A DNA stretch of 64,000 bases, from contig NZ_JOCX01000004.1 in NCBI RefSeq assembly GCF_000717915.1, positions 1-64,000 of the forward strand, given 5' to 3'. Within the stretch, counting starts at the first letter, position 1; the number at the start of each line of letters is the position of its first letter. The stretch comes from Streptomyces sp. NRRL S-244. Lineage in GTDB: Bacteria; Actinomycetota; Actinomycetes; Streptomycetales; Streptomycetaceae. Both the position numbers and the translations under genes were made by a program. This document shows positions 23,701-30,845 of the stretch, piece by piece. The notes beneath the pieces were generated by a model. The model was not told the DNA's origin, ran no database searches, and saw only the letters and a program-made list of their open reading frames with translations.

Positions 23701-25316
23701 AGGCCTCGGTCGGGGATGGTGCCGCCGGAGGTGACCGCGAGGCGCTGCGCGCCGGGCCGGCCCGTGATCGTCCCCGCCACCCGGTCCCAGACGACCCGCG
23801 GTCTGAGCTCCGCGAACGCGTCGGACGGATACCGGCCCGCCAGCATGTCCAGCACCGCGGTGAACGCCGACTCCGGCAGCGCCGCGAACGGCGCCGCCCG
23901 CCGCACCAGCGCCAGCAGCTCGTCCAGCTGCCAGGTGTCCATCGCGGTCATCGCGACCAGCTGCTGCGCGAGCACGTCCAGCGGGTTCGACGGGATGCGC
24001 AGCGACTCGATCGACCCGGTGCGCATCCGCTCGGTGACCACCGCCGCCTGGACCAGGTCCCCGCGGTACTTGGGGAACACCACCCCCGTGGAGACCGCGC
24101 CCACCTGGTGCCCGGCCCGGCCCACGCGCTGGAGCCCGGAGGCCACCGAGGGCGGGGACTCCACCTGCACCACCAGGTCCACCGCGCCCATGTCGATGCC
24201 CAGTTCCAGACTGGAGGTGGCGACCACCGCGGGCAGCCGGCCCGCCTTCAGGTCCTCCTCCACCAGCGCCCGCTGCTCCTTGGAGACCGAGCCGTGGTGC
24301 GCCCGCGCCAGCAGCGGAGGGGCGCCCTGGGCGGCCCCCGACTGGGCCATGATCTGCGCCGGGGGCGAGCCGTCGGGCAGCTTCTCGCCCATGGCGCGCT
24401 CGTAGGCGATCTCGTTCAGCCGGTTGCACAGCCGCTCGGCGAGGCGGCGGGAGTTGGCGAACACGATCGTGGAGCGGTGGGCCTGGACCAGATCCGCGAT
24501 GCGCTCCTCCACATGCGGCCAGATCGAGGGCTTGTCCCCGCCTTCCCGCCCCTCGGTGGCCGGCGAGCCTCCCAACTCGCCCATGTCCTGCACCGGGACG
24601 ACCACCGACAGGTCGAACTCCTTCGCCGAGGGCGGCTGGACGATCTCGACCTTGCCGCGCGGCGCGAGGTACCGGGCCACCTCGTCCACCGGCCGGACCG
24701 TCGCCGACAGCCCGATCCGGCGGGCCGGGCGGGGCAGCAGCTCGTCCAGCCGCTCCAGGGACAGGGCCAGGTGCGCGCCGCGCTTGGTCCCCGCGACCGC
24801 GTGCACCTCGTCCAGGATCACCGTCTCGATCCCGGCCAGTGCGTCGCGCGTCGCCGAAGTCAGCATCAGGAACAGCGACTCGGGCGTGGTGATCAGGATG
24901 TCCGGCGGCCGGGTGGCCAGCGCCCGCCGCTCCGCCGGCGGGGTGTCCCCGGAGCGGATCCCGACCCGGATCTCCGGCTCGGGCAGGCCCAGGCGGACCG
25001 ACTCCTGGCGGATCCCGGTCAGCGGGCTGCGCAGGTTCCGCTCGACGTCGACGGCGAGGGCCTTCAGCGGGGACACGTACAGCACGCGGCAGCGCTTCTT
25101 CGGCTCGGCCGGCGGCGGGGTGGAGGCCAGCTGGTCGAGGGCGGCGAGGAAGGCGGCCAGGGTCTTGCCGGAGCCGGTCGGCGCCACGACGAGCACGTCG
25201 GAGCCCTCCCGGATGGCCCGCCAGGCACCCTCCTGCGCGGAGGTGGGCGACGCGAAGGCCCCCGTGAACCAGGAGCGGGTCGCGGGGGAGAACGCATCGA
25301 GCGCGGAGCCGGCCAT
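20727..25316 (-). CDS. lhr: Large helicase-related protein Lhr (ATP-dependent DNA helicase)
   Basis: 1529 residues. Superfamily 2 motor at the N-terminus: motif I APTGSGKTLAAFLAAL near residue 47, motif II DEVH, motif III SATVRP, motif VI QRVGRAGH. A winged-helix and the Lhr core follow, then a long C-terminal Lhr domain (about 850-1529), as in mycobacterial full-length Lhr. It translocates 3'-5' on single-stranded DNA and unwinds RNA:DNA hybrids. ATG 25316 is preferred; CAGGAT ends six bases upstream, suggesting a leaderless start. A divergent AraC gene starts 98 bases away. Confidence 0.93.
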   Translation of the reverse strand: MAGSALDAFSPATRSWFTGAFASPTSAQEGAWRAIREGSDVLVVAPTGSGKTLAAFLAALDQLASTPPPAEPKKRCRVLYVSPLKALAVDVERNLRSPLTGIRQESVRLGLPEPEIRVGIRSGDTPPAERRALATRPPDILITTPESLFLMLTSATRDALAGIETVILDEVHAVAGTKRGAHLALSLERLDELLPRPARRIGLSATVRPVDEVARYLAPRGKVEIVQPPSAKEFDLSVVVPVQDMGELGGSPATEGREGGDKPSIWPHVEERIADLVQAHRSTIVFANSRRLAERLCNRLNEIAYERAMGEKLPDGSPPAQIMAQSGAAQGAPPLLARAHHGSVSKEQRALVEEDLKAGRLPAVVATSSLELGIDMGAVDLVVQVESPPSVASGLQRVGRAGHQVGAVSTGVVFPKYRGDLVQAAVVTERMRTGSIESLRIPSNPLDVLAQQLVAMTAMDTWQLDELLALVRRAAPFAALPESAFTAVLDMLAGRYPSDAFAELRPRVVWDRVAGTITGRPGAQRLAVTSGGTIPDRGLFGVFLAGADPKKGGGRVGELDEEMVYESRVGDVFTLGTTSWRIEDITRDRVLVSPAPGVPGRLPFWKGDQLGRPLELGRAVGAFLRELGGLPEEDARLRLVAAGLDAWAAENVLSYLAEQREACGHVPDDRTIVVERFRDELGDWRVVVHSPFGAQVHAPWALALGARLAEKYGMDAQVMHADDGIVLRLPDADLLSMDLLDHDPSATHAFEFDDEQAPLGAADVAFDHGEINQIVTDQVGGSALFASRFRECAARALLLPRRSPGKRTPLWQQRQRASQLLQVASEFGSFPIVLEAVRECLQDVFDVPGLTELMGDVEARRVRLVEVTTAEPSPFARSLLFGYVAQFLYEGDSPLAERRAAALSLDSRLLAELLGQAELRELLDAEVLEELERELQWLTEDRRAKDAESVADLLRLLGPLTTAELAERGADPAWPQALAGARRAIAVRIGGADHWAAIEDAGRLRDALGTALPVGVPEAFTEPVKDPLGDLLARYARTHGPFTTASVAARFGLGAAVTDGALHRLAAAGRVVQGEFHPAGIGQEWCDATVLRRLRRRSLAALRQELEPVPPTSLATFLPQWQHLGGALRGIDGLARAIEQLQGAPVPASALERLILPSRVSGYSPTLLDELTTTGEVVWAGAGALPGKDGWVSLYLADAAPLLLPAPHPLELTPLHQSILDTLSGGYGLFFRQLAESVRAKWSEATDLELSEAVWDLAWSGRLTNDTLSPLRSLLGSGRTAGATAHRARRTVPRGRYGTLGAQVSRPGPPTVSGRWSLLPTRAPDPTHRAHALARTLLDRHGVVTRGAVAAEGVEGGFSAVYRVLSAFEDSGQARRGYVVEGLGAAQFAMDGAVDRLRSAERNPPPLAAVVLAAADPANAYGAALPWPEPPAGATHKPGRKAGSLVVLVDGELVLYLERGGKTLLAWPPTEDPRLAAATAALAAASRIGTLPALTVERINAAPALTSPLGPALEAAGFHATPRGLRLRS

Positions 25317-25413
25317 GCCCCCATCCTGCACCCGGGTACTGACAACGGCCCGGACCTGGGCAAACAGCCGGACCGGGTGGGCCGCCGAATCGGGCGGGGC
25401 GCAGAATGGGGGT

Positions 25414-26313
25414 ATGGCTGACGGGGCTGACGGGGCTGACGGGGCTGACGGGGCTGAGAGGGCCGACGGGGCGGTCGAGCGGGAGTGGGCCCGGCACTGG
25501 CAGTACGCGGAACTGCCCGGCCTGGACCTCCTGCGCGCCCACTACGTACGCCACACCTTCCCGCGCCACACCCACGACGGGTACGTCATCGCGGCCGTCA
25601 CCGGCGGCATCGAGGAGGTCGGCCTGCCCGGCGGCACCCTGCGGGCCGGGCCGGGCAGCGTGGTCCTGATCAACCCCGAGGTGCCGCACACCGCGCGCGC
25701 CGGTGTCCCGGAGGGCTGGGCGTACGCCACGCTCTACCCCTCCCGGGAGCTGATCGCCGAGGTGGCCGCGGAGATGGCCGGCCTGCGCGGGACCCCCGGC
25801 TTCACCGCCGACTCGGTCGCCGATCCGCAGACCTCGTACGTGATCACCGAGGTGCACCGGGCCGCCGAGGAAGGGAACGCGCTGGCCGCCGACACGCTGC
25901 TGCGCGCTGCGGTCGCGCGGATGCTGACCCGGCACGCCGGGCCGCTGCCCGCCCGTACGGTCCGCAGCGCCGGCGCGGCGGGCGCCGCGGCGGCCCGGGC
26001 GGTGCTCCAGGAGCGGATGGCGCGGCCGCCGTCGCTGGAACAGCTCGCCGCGGAACTGGGGACCAGCCCGTTCGCCCTGCTGCGGGCCTTCCGCGAGCGG
26101 TACGGGATGCCGCCGCACACCTGGCTGACGGACGCCCGGGTCCGGCGGGCCCGGGCGCTGCTGGACGCGGGCACGCCACCCGCGGAGGCGGCCGTCGCCG
26201 TCGGCTTCACCGACCAGCCCCACCTGAACCGCCACTTCACCCGCATCGTGGGCGTCCCGCCGGGCGCGTACCGCCGCGGGAGGCCGGGCGGTCAGGCCCC
26301 GCCCGGGGGCTGA
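25414..26313 (+). CDS. AraC-family regulator (cupin sensor plus HTH), probable azlCD regulator
   Basis: 299 residues. An N-terminal AraC_binding cupin (HTFPRHTHDGYVIAAVTGG, about 35-170) precedes a double helix-turn-helix (about 190-285, with AVAVGFTDQPHLNRHFTRIVG). The first residues are a 9-bp repeat giving ADG four times. CAGAAT (25402-25407) ends six bases before ATG and there is no Shine-Dalgarno. The position directly ahead of azlCD, 59 bases away, suggests it controls amino-acid export. Confidence 0.87.
   Translation: MADGADGADGADGAERADGAVEREWARHWQYAELPGLDLLRAHYVRHTFPRHTHDGYVIAAVTGGIEEVGLPGGTLRAGPGSVVLINPEVPHTARAGVPEGWAYATLYPSRELIAEVAAEMAGLRGTPGFTADSVADPQTSYVITEVHRAAEEGNALAADTLLRAAVARMLTRHAGPLPARTVRSAGAAGAAAARAVLQERMARPPSLEQLAAELGTSPFALLRAFRERYGMPPHTWLTDARVRRARALLDAGTPPAEAAVAVGFTDQPHLNRHFTRIVGVPPGAYRRGRPGGQAPPGG
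25417..25452 (+). repeat. 9-bp in-frame tandem repeat, four copies
   Basis: GCTGACGGG is repeated four times without change directly after the start codon of the AraC-family gene. Copy changes would add or remove Ala-Asp-Gly without altering the frame. Confidence 0.95.
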
Positions 26314-26372
26314 GCCCCCCGCGTGCAAGAACGTACAAGACCCGGTCCGGCCGGGCTGCGTACGGTCGGGGC

Positions 26373-27086
26373 GTGCGAGAACGACAGATGGTGAGGAACG
26401 AGACCCCCGGCGGGGTCGCGGAGCGGCCGCGCGGGGCCGTCGTACGGGACGCGCTCGGGGTCGGGGTGGCCGTCGGGCTGTCCGGGTTCGCCTTCGGGGT
26501 GACCGCCGCCGGGGCCGGGATCAGCGTGCTCCAGGCCTGTGTGCTGAGCCTGCTGGTGTTCACCGGGGCCTCGCAGTTCGCGCTGGTCGGAGCGCTGGCC
26601 GCGGGCGGGAACCCGTTCACCGCGGCCGCCGGCGCCTTCTTCCTCGGCACGCGGAACGCCTTCTACGGGCTGCGGCTGTCGCAGCTGCTCGCCCTGCCCC
26701 GGCCCGTGCGGCCGCTCGCCGCCCACTGGGTGATCGACGAGACCACCGCCGTGGCGCTGGCCCAGCCCGACCGCAGGTCGGCTCGGCTCGGCTTCACCGT
26801 GACCGGGCTGAGCCTGTACGTCCTGTGGAACCTCACCACCCTGCTCGGCGCCCTCGGCGCCGAGGCCCTCGGGGACACCTCCGCGTGGGGGCTGGACGCC
26901 GCCGGGCCGGCCGTCTTCCTGGCCCTGCTCGCGCCGATGCTGAAGACCGCCACCGAGCGGGCCGTCGCCGCGCTCGCCCTCGTCCTCGGGCTGGGCCTGC
27001 TGCCCGTACTGCCCGCCGGGCTTCCGGTGCTCGTCGCCGCCCTCGCCGCCCCCGCGGTCCTCTGGCTGAAGGGACGCCGCTCGTGA
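26373..27086 (+). CDS. azlC: AzlC-family branched-chain amino acid exporter, large subunit
   Basis: 237 residues, seven to eight membrane segments, with the family sequence FTGASQFALVGALAAGGN and TRNAFYGL. AzlCD exports branched-chain amino acids or analogues. GTG 26373 follows TACGGT (26361-26366) by six bases with no Shine-Dalgarno, so it may be leaderless and separately transcribed from the AraC gene. The stop overlaps the azlD start (GTGA). Confidence 0.88.
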   Translation: MRERQMVRNETPGGVAERPRGAVVRDALGVGVAVGLSGFAFGVTAAGAGISVLQACVLSLLVFTGASQFALVGALAAGGNPFTAAAGAFFLGTRNAFYGLRLSQLLALPRPVRPLAAHWVIDETTAVALAQPDRRSARLGFTVTGLSLYVLWNLTTLLGALGAEALGDTSAWGLDAAGPAVFLALLAPMLKTATERAVAALALVLGLGLLPVLPAGLPVLVAALAAPAVLWLKGRRS

Positions 27087-27391
27087 ACGTCTGGATCGCC
27101 ATCGCGCTCACCGTCGTCGGCTGCTACGCCGTCAAGCTCGCCGGGCTGCTCGTGCCCGCCGGGGTACTGGAGCGGCCCACCGTGCGCCGTCTCGCCGCGC
27201 TGCTGCCGGTCGCGCTGCTCGCCGCGCTCACCGCCCAGCAGACCTTCAGCACCGGGCACGAGCTCGTGCTCGACGCCCGCGCCGCCGGGCTGGCCGCCGC
27301 GGGGATCGCACTGCTGCTGCGGGCGCCGTTCCTGCTCGTGGTCGCCGCCGCGGTGGTCGTCACCGCGGGAGTCCGGGCCCTGGGCGGTTAG
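27083..27391 (+). CDS. azlD: AzlD-family exporter, small subunit
   Basis: 102 residues, four hydrophobic segments, the usual size and partner for AzlC (DUF931/AzlD). The GTG start overlaps the azlC stop by four bases, so the two are translationally coupled. Confidence 0.87.
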   Translation: MNVWIAIALTVVGCYAVKLAGLLVPAGVLERPTVRRLAALLPVALLAALTAQQTFSTGHELVLDARAAGLAAAGIALLLRAPFLLVVAAAVVVTAGVRALGG

Positions 27392-27397
27392 GGCCCC

Positions 27398-28351
27398 TCA
27401 GAGCGCGCCCGACGGATCGCCGGTCAGGGGGCGGCCGTACGCGCGCAGGGTCAGCAGGGCCTCCAGGGTGGCGATCGGCCGCCGCTCCAGCGAGCTGCCC
27501 GGCGCCCACGCGAGGCGCCGCACCGGCCAGCCTCCGTCCTGTTGCTGCCCGGCGGCCAGGAAGTCCAGCGAGCGCCTCAGCTCCTCGTCGGTGAACCAGC
27601 CGCGCGCCAGCGACTCCGGCCGCCGGGCGACGTCGTGCGGGAAGAGCTGCTCGCCCGGCGCGCAGCCGGGGAGCGGCGGGTACTCCCGGCGCCGGCGCGG
27701 GTCGAGCACGACCAGCCGCTGCTCGCGCACGAGCCGCCCCAGCCGGTCCGCGGCCGCCGCCGCCCGCGCCCGGTCGGGGGCGCCGTCGAGGAAGGCCACC
27801 GCGCTCTGGACCTCGTACGGGTCCGTACGGCGCAGGTTCTCGACCCGCTCCCAGCAGAAGTCCGTGGCCCGGAACAGCCACGCGTGCCAGATCCGGTTGC
27901 GGTGCAGTACGCCGACCACCGGGCCGGTGGTCAGCAGCTCGCCCGGCGGATCGTCGTACACCGGGTGGTACGGGGCCCCGGGGTAGCCGCGCGGCGCCGG
28001 GAGGACCACCGGGAGCGCGCCGTCCGCGGTGGAGACCCGGGTCAGGTGGCGGCAGAGCCGCTCGATGCGCTGCCCGGCGCAGCGGCCGAGACTGTCCAGG
28101 ACCCGCAGCGCGTGCGCGGTGTGCAGCGGATGGCTGAGCGGACCGCGCAGATCCGGATCGAGGGCGTGGCCGTAGCCGCCGTCGGCGTTGAGGTACGAGC
28201 CGAGGGCGGTGTCCACCGCGTCGGCGTCCCCGCCGAGGAAGTGGAAGGCGAACCGCCGCTGCTCCAGGACCCGGGCCGTGAGCCAGAAGAACTGCTCGGC
28301 GCGGGCCAGCGGGGTCGGTGGGGTCAGCGAGGAAGCGTCGTCTCCAGGCAT
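27398..28351 (-). CDS. Prenyltransferase/squalene-cyclase-fold-like protein of unknown function
   Basis: 317 residues. Repeats of the alpha/alpha toroid type can be seen (YLNADGGYGHALDPDLRG, about 50-67; AAGQQQDGGWPVRRL near 275), similar to the QW motifs of terpene cyclases and prenyltransferase beta subunits, but no DxDD or other catalytic motif is evident. Such proteins are often annotated as hypothetical. ATG 28351 has TACGGT ending seven bases upstream and no Shine-Dalgarno. It runs convergently to azlD with six bases between stops and is divergent from the DUF3046 gene. Confidence 0.72.
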   Translation of the reverse strand: MPGDDASSLTPPTPLARAEQFFWLTARVLEQRRFAFHFLGGDADAVDTALGSYLNADGGYGHALDPDLRGPLSHPLHTAHALRVLDSLGRCAGQRIERLCRHLTRVSTADGALPVVLPAPRGYPGAPYHPVYDDPPGELLTTGPVVGVLHRNRIWHAWLFRATDFCWERVENLRRTDPYEVQSAVAFLDGAPDRARAAAAADRLGRLVREQRLVVLDPRRRREYPPLPGCAPGEQLFPHDVARRPESLARGWFTDEELRRSLDFLAAGQQQDGGWPVRRLAWAPGSSLERRPIATLEALLTLRAYGRPLTGDPSGAL

Positions 28352-28433
28352 GCGTGACACCGTAGGGCGCGCTGCCGCGCGGGCGGGGGGCGAACGACGC
28401 CGGTGCACTCTCCCGGGGCGGGATACTGGTGGC

Positions 28434-28628
28434 ATGCGGTTGACGATTTTCTGGGAGCGGATGGCCGAGCACTTCGGCGCGGGCTACGCGGACTCCTTCG
28501 CGCGGGACCACGTCATGACGGAGCTCGGCGGACGCACCGTCCACCAGGCGCTGGACGCGGGCTGGGAGGCCAAGGACGTGTGGCGCGCGGTGTGTTCGGC
28601 GATGGACGTGCCCGCCTCGCTGCGCTGA
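28434..28628 (+). CDS. DUF3046 family small protein
   Basis: 64 residues with the conserved core LTIFWERMAEHFG ... GLGGRT-like (ELGGRTVHQALDAG). The family is found beside recA in many actinomycetes; function unknown. GATACT (28422-28427) ends six bases before the ATG and there is no Shine-Dalgarno. Confidence 0.85.
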   Translation: MRLTIFWERMAEHFGAGYADSFARDHVMTELGGRTVHQALDAGWEAKDVWRAVCSAMDVPASLR

Positions 28629-28679
28629 CGCCGGCGGCCGTTTCCCCGTATGCGGGACGGTTGGGACAGACTGGTCGGC

Positions 28680-29933
28680 GTGGCAGCCACCGATGAGACG
28701 ACCGACACGACGAACGAGACGTCGACCGACACCGCCGAGGCGGCCGATCCGGCCGAGCCCGCAGGGTCCGCGGCGCCTCCCGGAGGCGCCGCCGCCGCAC
28801 CGGCGGCGGGGCCCGGGGCACGGATGCCGCGCTGGCTGCCGCGCGCCGTCGTCCTCGTACTCGCCCTCATCGCCTGCTTCCAGCTCGGCAGCTGGGCCTT
28901 CCACCAGCTGACCGGGCTGCTCGTCAACATCCTGATCGCGTTCTTCCTCGCGCTCGCGGTCGAGCCCGCGGTGTCCCGGATGGCGGCCCGCGGCATGCGC
29001 CGCGGGCTCGCCACCTTCCTGGTGTTCCTGAGCGTGTTCGTCGCCGGCGCCGGGTTCGTCGTGCTGCTCGGATCGATGCTCGCCGAGCAGATCGTCGACA
29101 TGGTGGGGGGCTTCCCGGGCTACCTCGACTCGGTGATCGGCACGATCAACACCACCTTCCACACCAAGCTGTCCCGGCTCGCGATCCAGGACAGCCTGCT
29201 GCATTCGGACTGGCTCCAGAAGTACGTCCAGAACAGCGCGACCGGTGTGCTCGACGTGTCCGCCACCGTGCTCGGCGGCCTCTTCCGGCTGCTGACGGTC
29301 GGGCTCTTCTCCTTCTACTTCGCCGCCGACGGGCCGCGGCTGCGGCGCGCGCTGTGCTCCGTACTGCCCCCTGCGAAGCAGTCGGAGGTGCTGCGCGCCT
29401 GGGAGATCGCCGTCGCCAAGACGGGCGGCTACCTCTACTCGCGCGGGCTGATGGCCCTGGTCTCCGGCATCGCCCACTACGTCGTCTTCGCGGTGCTCGA
29501 CGTGCCGTACGCGCCCGCGCTCGCGGTGTGGGTGGGGCTGGTCTCCCAGTTCATCCCCACCATCGGCACCTACCTGGCGGGCGCGCTGCCCATGCTGATC
29601 GCCTTCCCGGACTCGCCCTGGTACGCGCTGTACGTGCTCGGATTCGTGGTGGTCTACCAGCAGTTCGAGAACTACGTGCTGCAGCCGAAGCTGACCTCGA
29701 AGACGGTCGACATCCACCCGGCGGTGGCCTTCGGGTCCGTCATCGCGGGCACGGCCCTGCTGGGCGCGGTCGGGGCGCTCATCGCGATCCCGGCCGTCGC
29801 CACGCTGCAGGCGTTCCTCGGTGCGTACGTGAAGCGGTACGAGCTGACCGAGCGGGCGGCCGGGGACTCGGCTACCGCGTCTCCCCGGTCTGTTCCCCGG
29901 CCGCGTCGACGAAGGCTGCCAGGGCCTCGGTGA
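28680..29933 (+). CDS. AI-2E family transporter (PerM-like membrane protein)
   Basis: 417 residues. After an acidic, Ala/Thr-rich N-terminus (about 60 residues) there are seven to eight membrane segments with the central soluble loop typical of the AI-2E/PerM family and the family signature LVSQFIPTIGTYLAG. Substrate unknown. GTG 28680 is preferred because CAGACT (28667-28672) ends seven bases upstream; ATG 28650 would be an alternative. The 3' end overlaps the convergent Clp_N/HTH gene by 62 bases. Confidence 0.82.
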   Translation: MAATDETTDTTNETSTDTAEAADPAEPAGSAAPPGGAAAAPAAGPGARMPRWLPRAVVLVLALIACFQLGSWAFHQLTGLLVNILIAFFLALAVEPAVSRMAARGMRRGLATFLVFLSVFVAGAGFVVLLGSMLAEQIVDMVGGFPGYLDSVIGTINTTFHTKLSRLAIQDSLLHSDWLQKYVQNSATGVLDVSATVLGGLFRLLTVGLFSFYFAADGPRLRRALCSVLPPAKQSEVLRAWEIAVAKTGGYLYSRGLMALVSGIAHYVVFAVLDVPYAPALAVWVGLVSQFIPTIGTYLAGALPMLIAFPDSPWYALYVLGFVVVYQQFENYVLQPKLTSKTVDIHPAVAFGSVIAGTALLGAVGALIAIPAVATLQAFLGAYVKRYELTERAAGDSATASPRSVPRPRRRRLPGPR

Positions 29934-30642
29934 CGGTCGCCTCGACGACGGCCTTGTCGACGCCGAGGCCGCTGAGCACGCCGTCGCCGTTCTCGAGTTC
30001 GAGGAGGGCGAGCAGGACGTGCTCGGTGCCGACGTAGTTGTGGCCCAGCCGCAGCGCCTCGCGGAAGGTGAGCTCCAGGGCCTTCTTGCTGCCGGTGTCG
30101 AAGGGGATGAGGTCCGGGATGTCGGCCGAGGGCTCGGGCAGGGCGGCGGTCGCGGCGGCGCGTACGGCGTCGGCGGGGACGTTCTGTGCGCGCAGGGCGA
30201 GCGCGGCGAGGCTCTCGGGATCGGCCAGCAGGCCGAGGACGAGGTGCTCGGTGCGGATCTCCTTGCCGCCGGCCGCGCGGGCCTCGCTCTGGGCGGACAC
30301 CACGACCGTGCGGGCCCGCGGGGTGAACCGGGCGAAGCCCTGGGCGGGGTCGAGGTCGTTGGCGTCGCCCTTGTCGGTCTTGGGGACGAAGCGCTTCTGG
30401 GCGGCCTGGCGGGTGACGCCCATGCTGCGGCCGATGTCGGTCCAGGAGGCGCCGGAGCGGCGGGCCTGGTCGACGAAGTGGCCGATGAGGTGGTCGGCGA
30501 CGTCACCGAGGTGCTCGGCGGCGACGACGGCGCCGCTGAGCTGCTCCAGGGAGTCGGTGTGGACCTTCTTGATGGCCTCGATCAGGTCGTCGAGGCGTAC
30601 CGGATTGGTCATGCGAACGGGTTCCACTGAAGGGTTCGTCAT
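29872..30642 (-). CDS. HTH protein with two Clp_N repeats, likely autoregulated
   Basis: 256 residues. Residues 10-80 hold a helix-turn-helix (ASWTDIGRSMGVTRQAAQKR), followed by a duplicated Clp N-terminal domain (FARFTPRARTVVVSAQSEAR ... TEHLVLGLL, and ALRLGHNYVGTEHVLLALL). Clp_N domains bind adaptors or misfolded substrates in ClpA/C/B, so this may be a regulator sensing protein damage. No AAA+ ATPase part is present. M1 or M11 could be the start. Two near-identical palindromes CAACC-N3-GGTTG lie directly upstream, between this gene and recA. Confidence 0.78.
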   Translation of the reverse strand: MTNPSVEPVRMTNPVRLDDLIEAIKKVHTDSLEQLSGAVVAAEHLGDVADHLIGHFVDQARRSGASWTDIGRSMGVTRQAAQKRFVPKTDKGDANDLDPAQGFARFTPRARTVVVSAQSEARAAGGKEIRTEHLVLGLLADPESLAALALRAQNVPADAVRAAATAALPEPSADIPDLIPFDTGSKKALELTFREALRLGHNYVGTEHVLLALLELENGDGVLSGLGVDKAVVEATVTEALAAFVDAAGEQTGETR

Positions 30643-30647
30643 GGGTG

Positions 30648-30660
30648 CAACCCTAGGTTG
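30648..30660. promoter_or_regulatory. Operator-like palindrome 1 (CAACC-CTA-GGTTG)
   Basis: Perfect 5-bp arms around a 3-bp centre, seven bases upstream of the Clp_N/HTH start. Same arms as palindrome 2, centres 29 bp apart. Confidence 0.7.
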
Positions 30661-30676
30661 ACAGTCGGAGGGGTGT

Positions 30677-30689
30677 CAACCCCGGGTTG
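30677..30689. promoter_or_regulatory. Operator-like palindrome 2 (CAACC-CCG-GGTTG)
   Basis: Perfect 5-bp arms; flanked on the left by TGT and on the right by TCA. It overlaps the start of the TTGTCAGTT element that faces recA, so a protein bound here could affect both genes. Confidence 0.7.
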
Positions 30690-30744
30690 TCAGTTGGGTG
30701 TCCGGCGAGCCCGCTTGACAGGGAAATCGAACATCCATTCTGAT
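30687..30744 (+). promoter_or_regulatory. recA promoter region: TTGTCAGTT element, TTGACA/TCTGAT promoter and SOS-box-like site
   Basis: TTGACA (30715-30720), 18-base spacer, TCTGAT (30739-30744). The spacer contains CGAACATCCATTCTG, an imperfect LexA box (GAAC-N4-GTTC with GTTC reading ATTC) at 30729-30740. Upstream TTGTCAGTT-GGGTGTC (30687-30702) resembles the -35 part of the PafBC/RecA-NDp element (TTGTCRGTG), but no TAnnnT follows at the required spacing. Confidence 0.65.
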
Positions 30745-30747
30745 GAG

Positions 30748-30756
30748 TTATCCACA
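30748..30756 (+). promoter_or_regulatory. DnaA-box-like sequence in the recA leader
   Basis: TTATCCACA is a perfect enterobacterial DnaA box; the preferred Streptomyces box is TTGTCCACA. It lies a few bases after the -10 element. A single box may be chance. Confidence 0.35.
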
Positions 30757-30845
30757 GCCGAACCGGGCGTGGAAGCGCATTGTCAGTGGCAGGCGTTAGC
30801 GTCAATGGCGTGAAGCGATCGACTCAAGCAAACCGGGTGGAACCC

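Noticed and set aside
20760..25421. Open reading frame of over 1500 codons opposite lhr
   Set aside because: Antisense frame kept open by strong third-position G/C bias; composition is Arg/Gly/Ala-rich without domains, whereas the lhr strand shows all helicase motifs.
27398..28351. Terpene cyclase or protein prenyltransferase function
   Set aside because: Toroid-like repeats are visible, but no DxDD, DDxxD or zinc-ligand set could be found, so only fold similarity is claimed.
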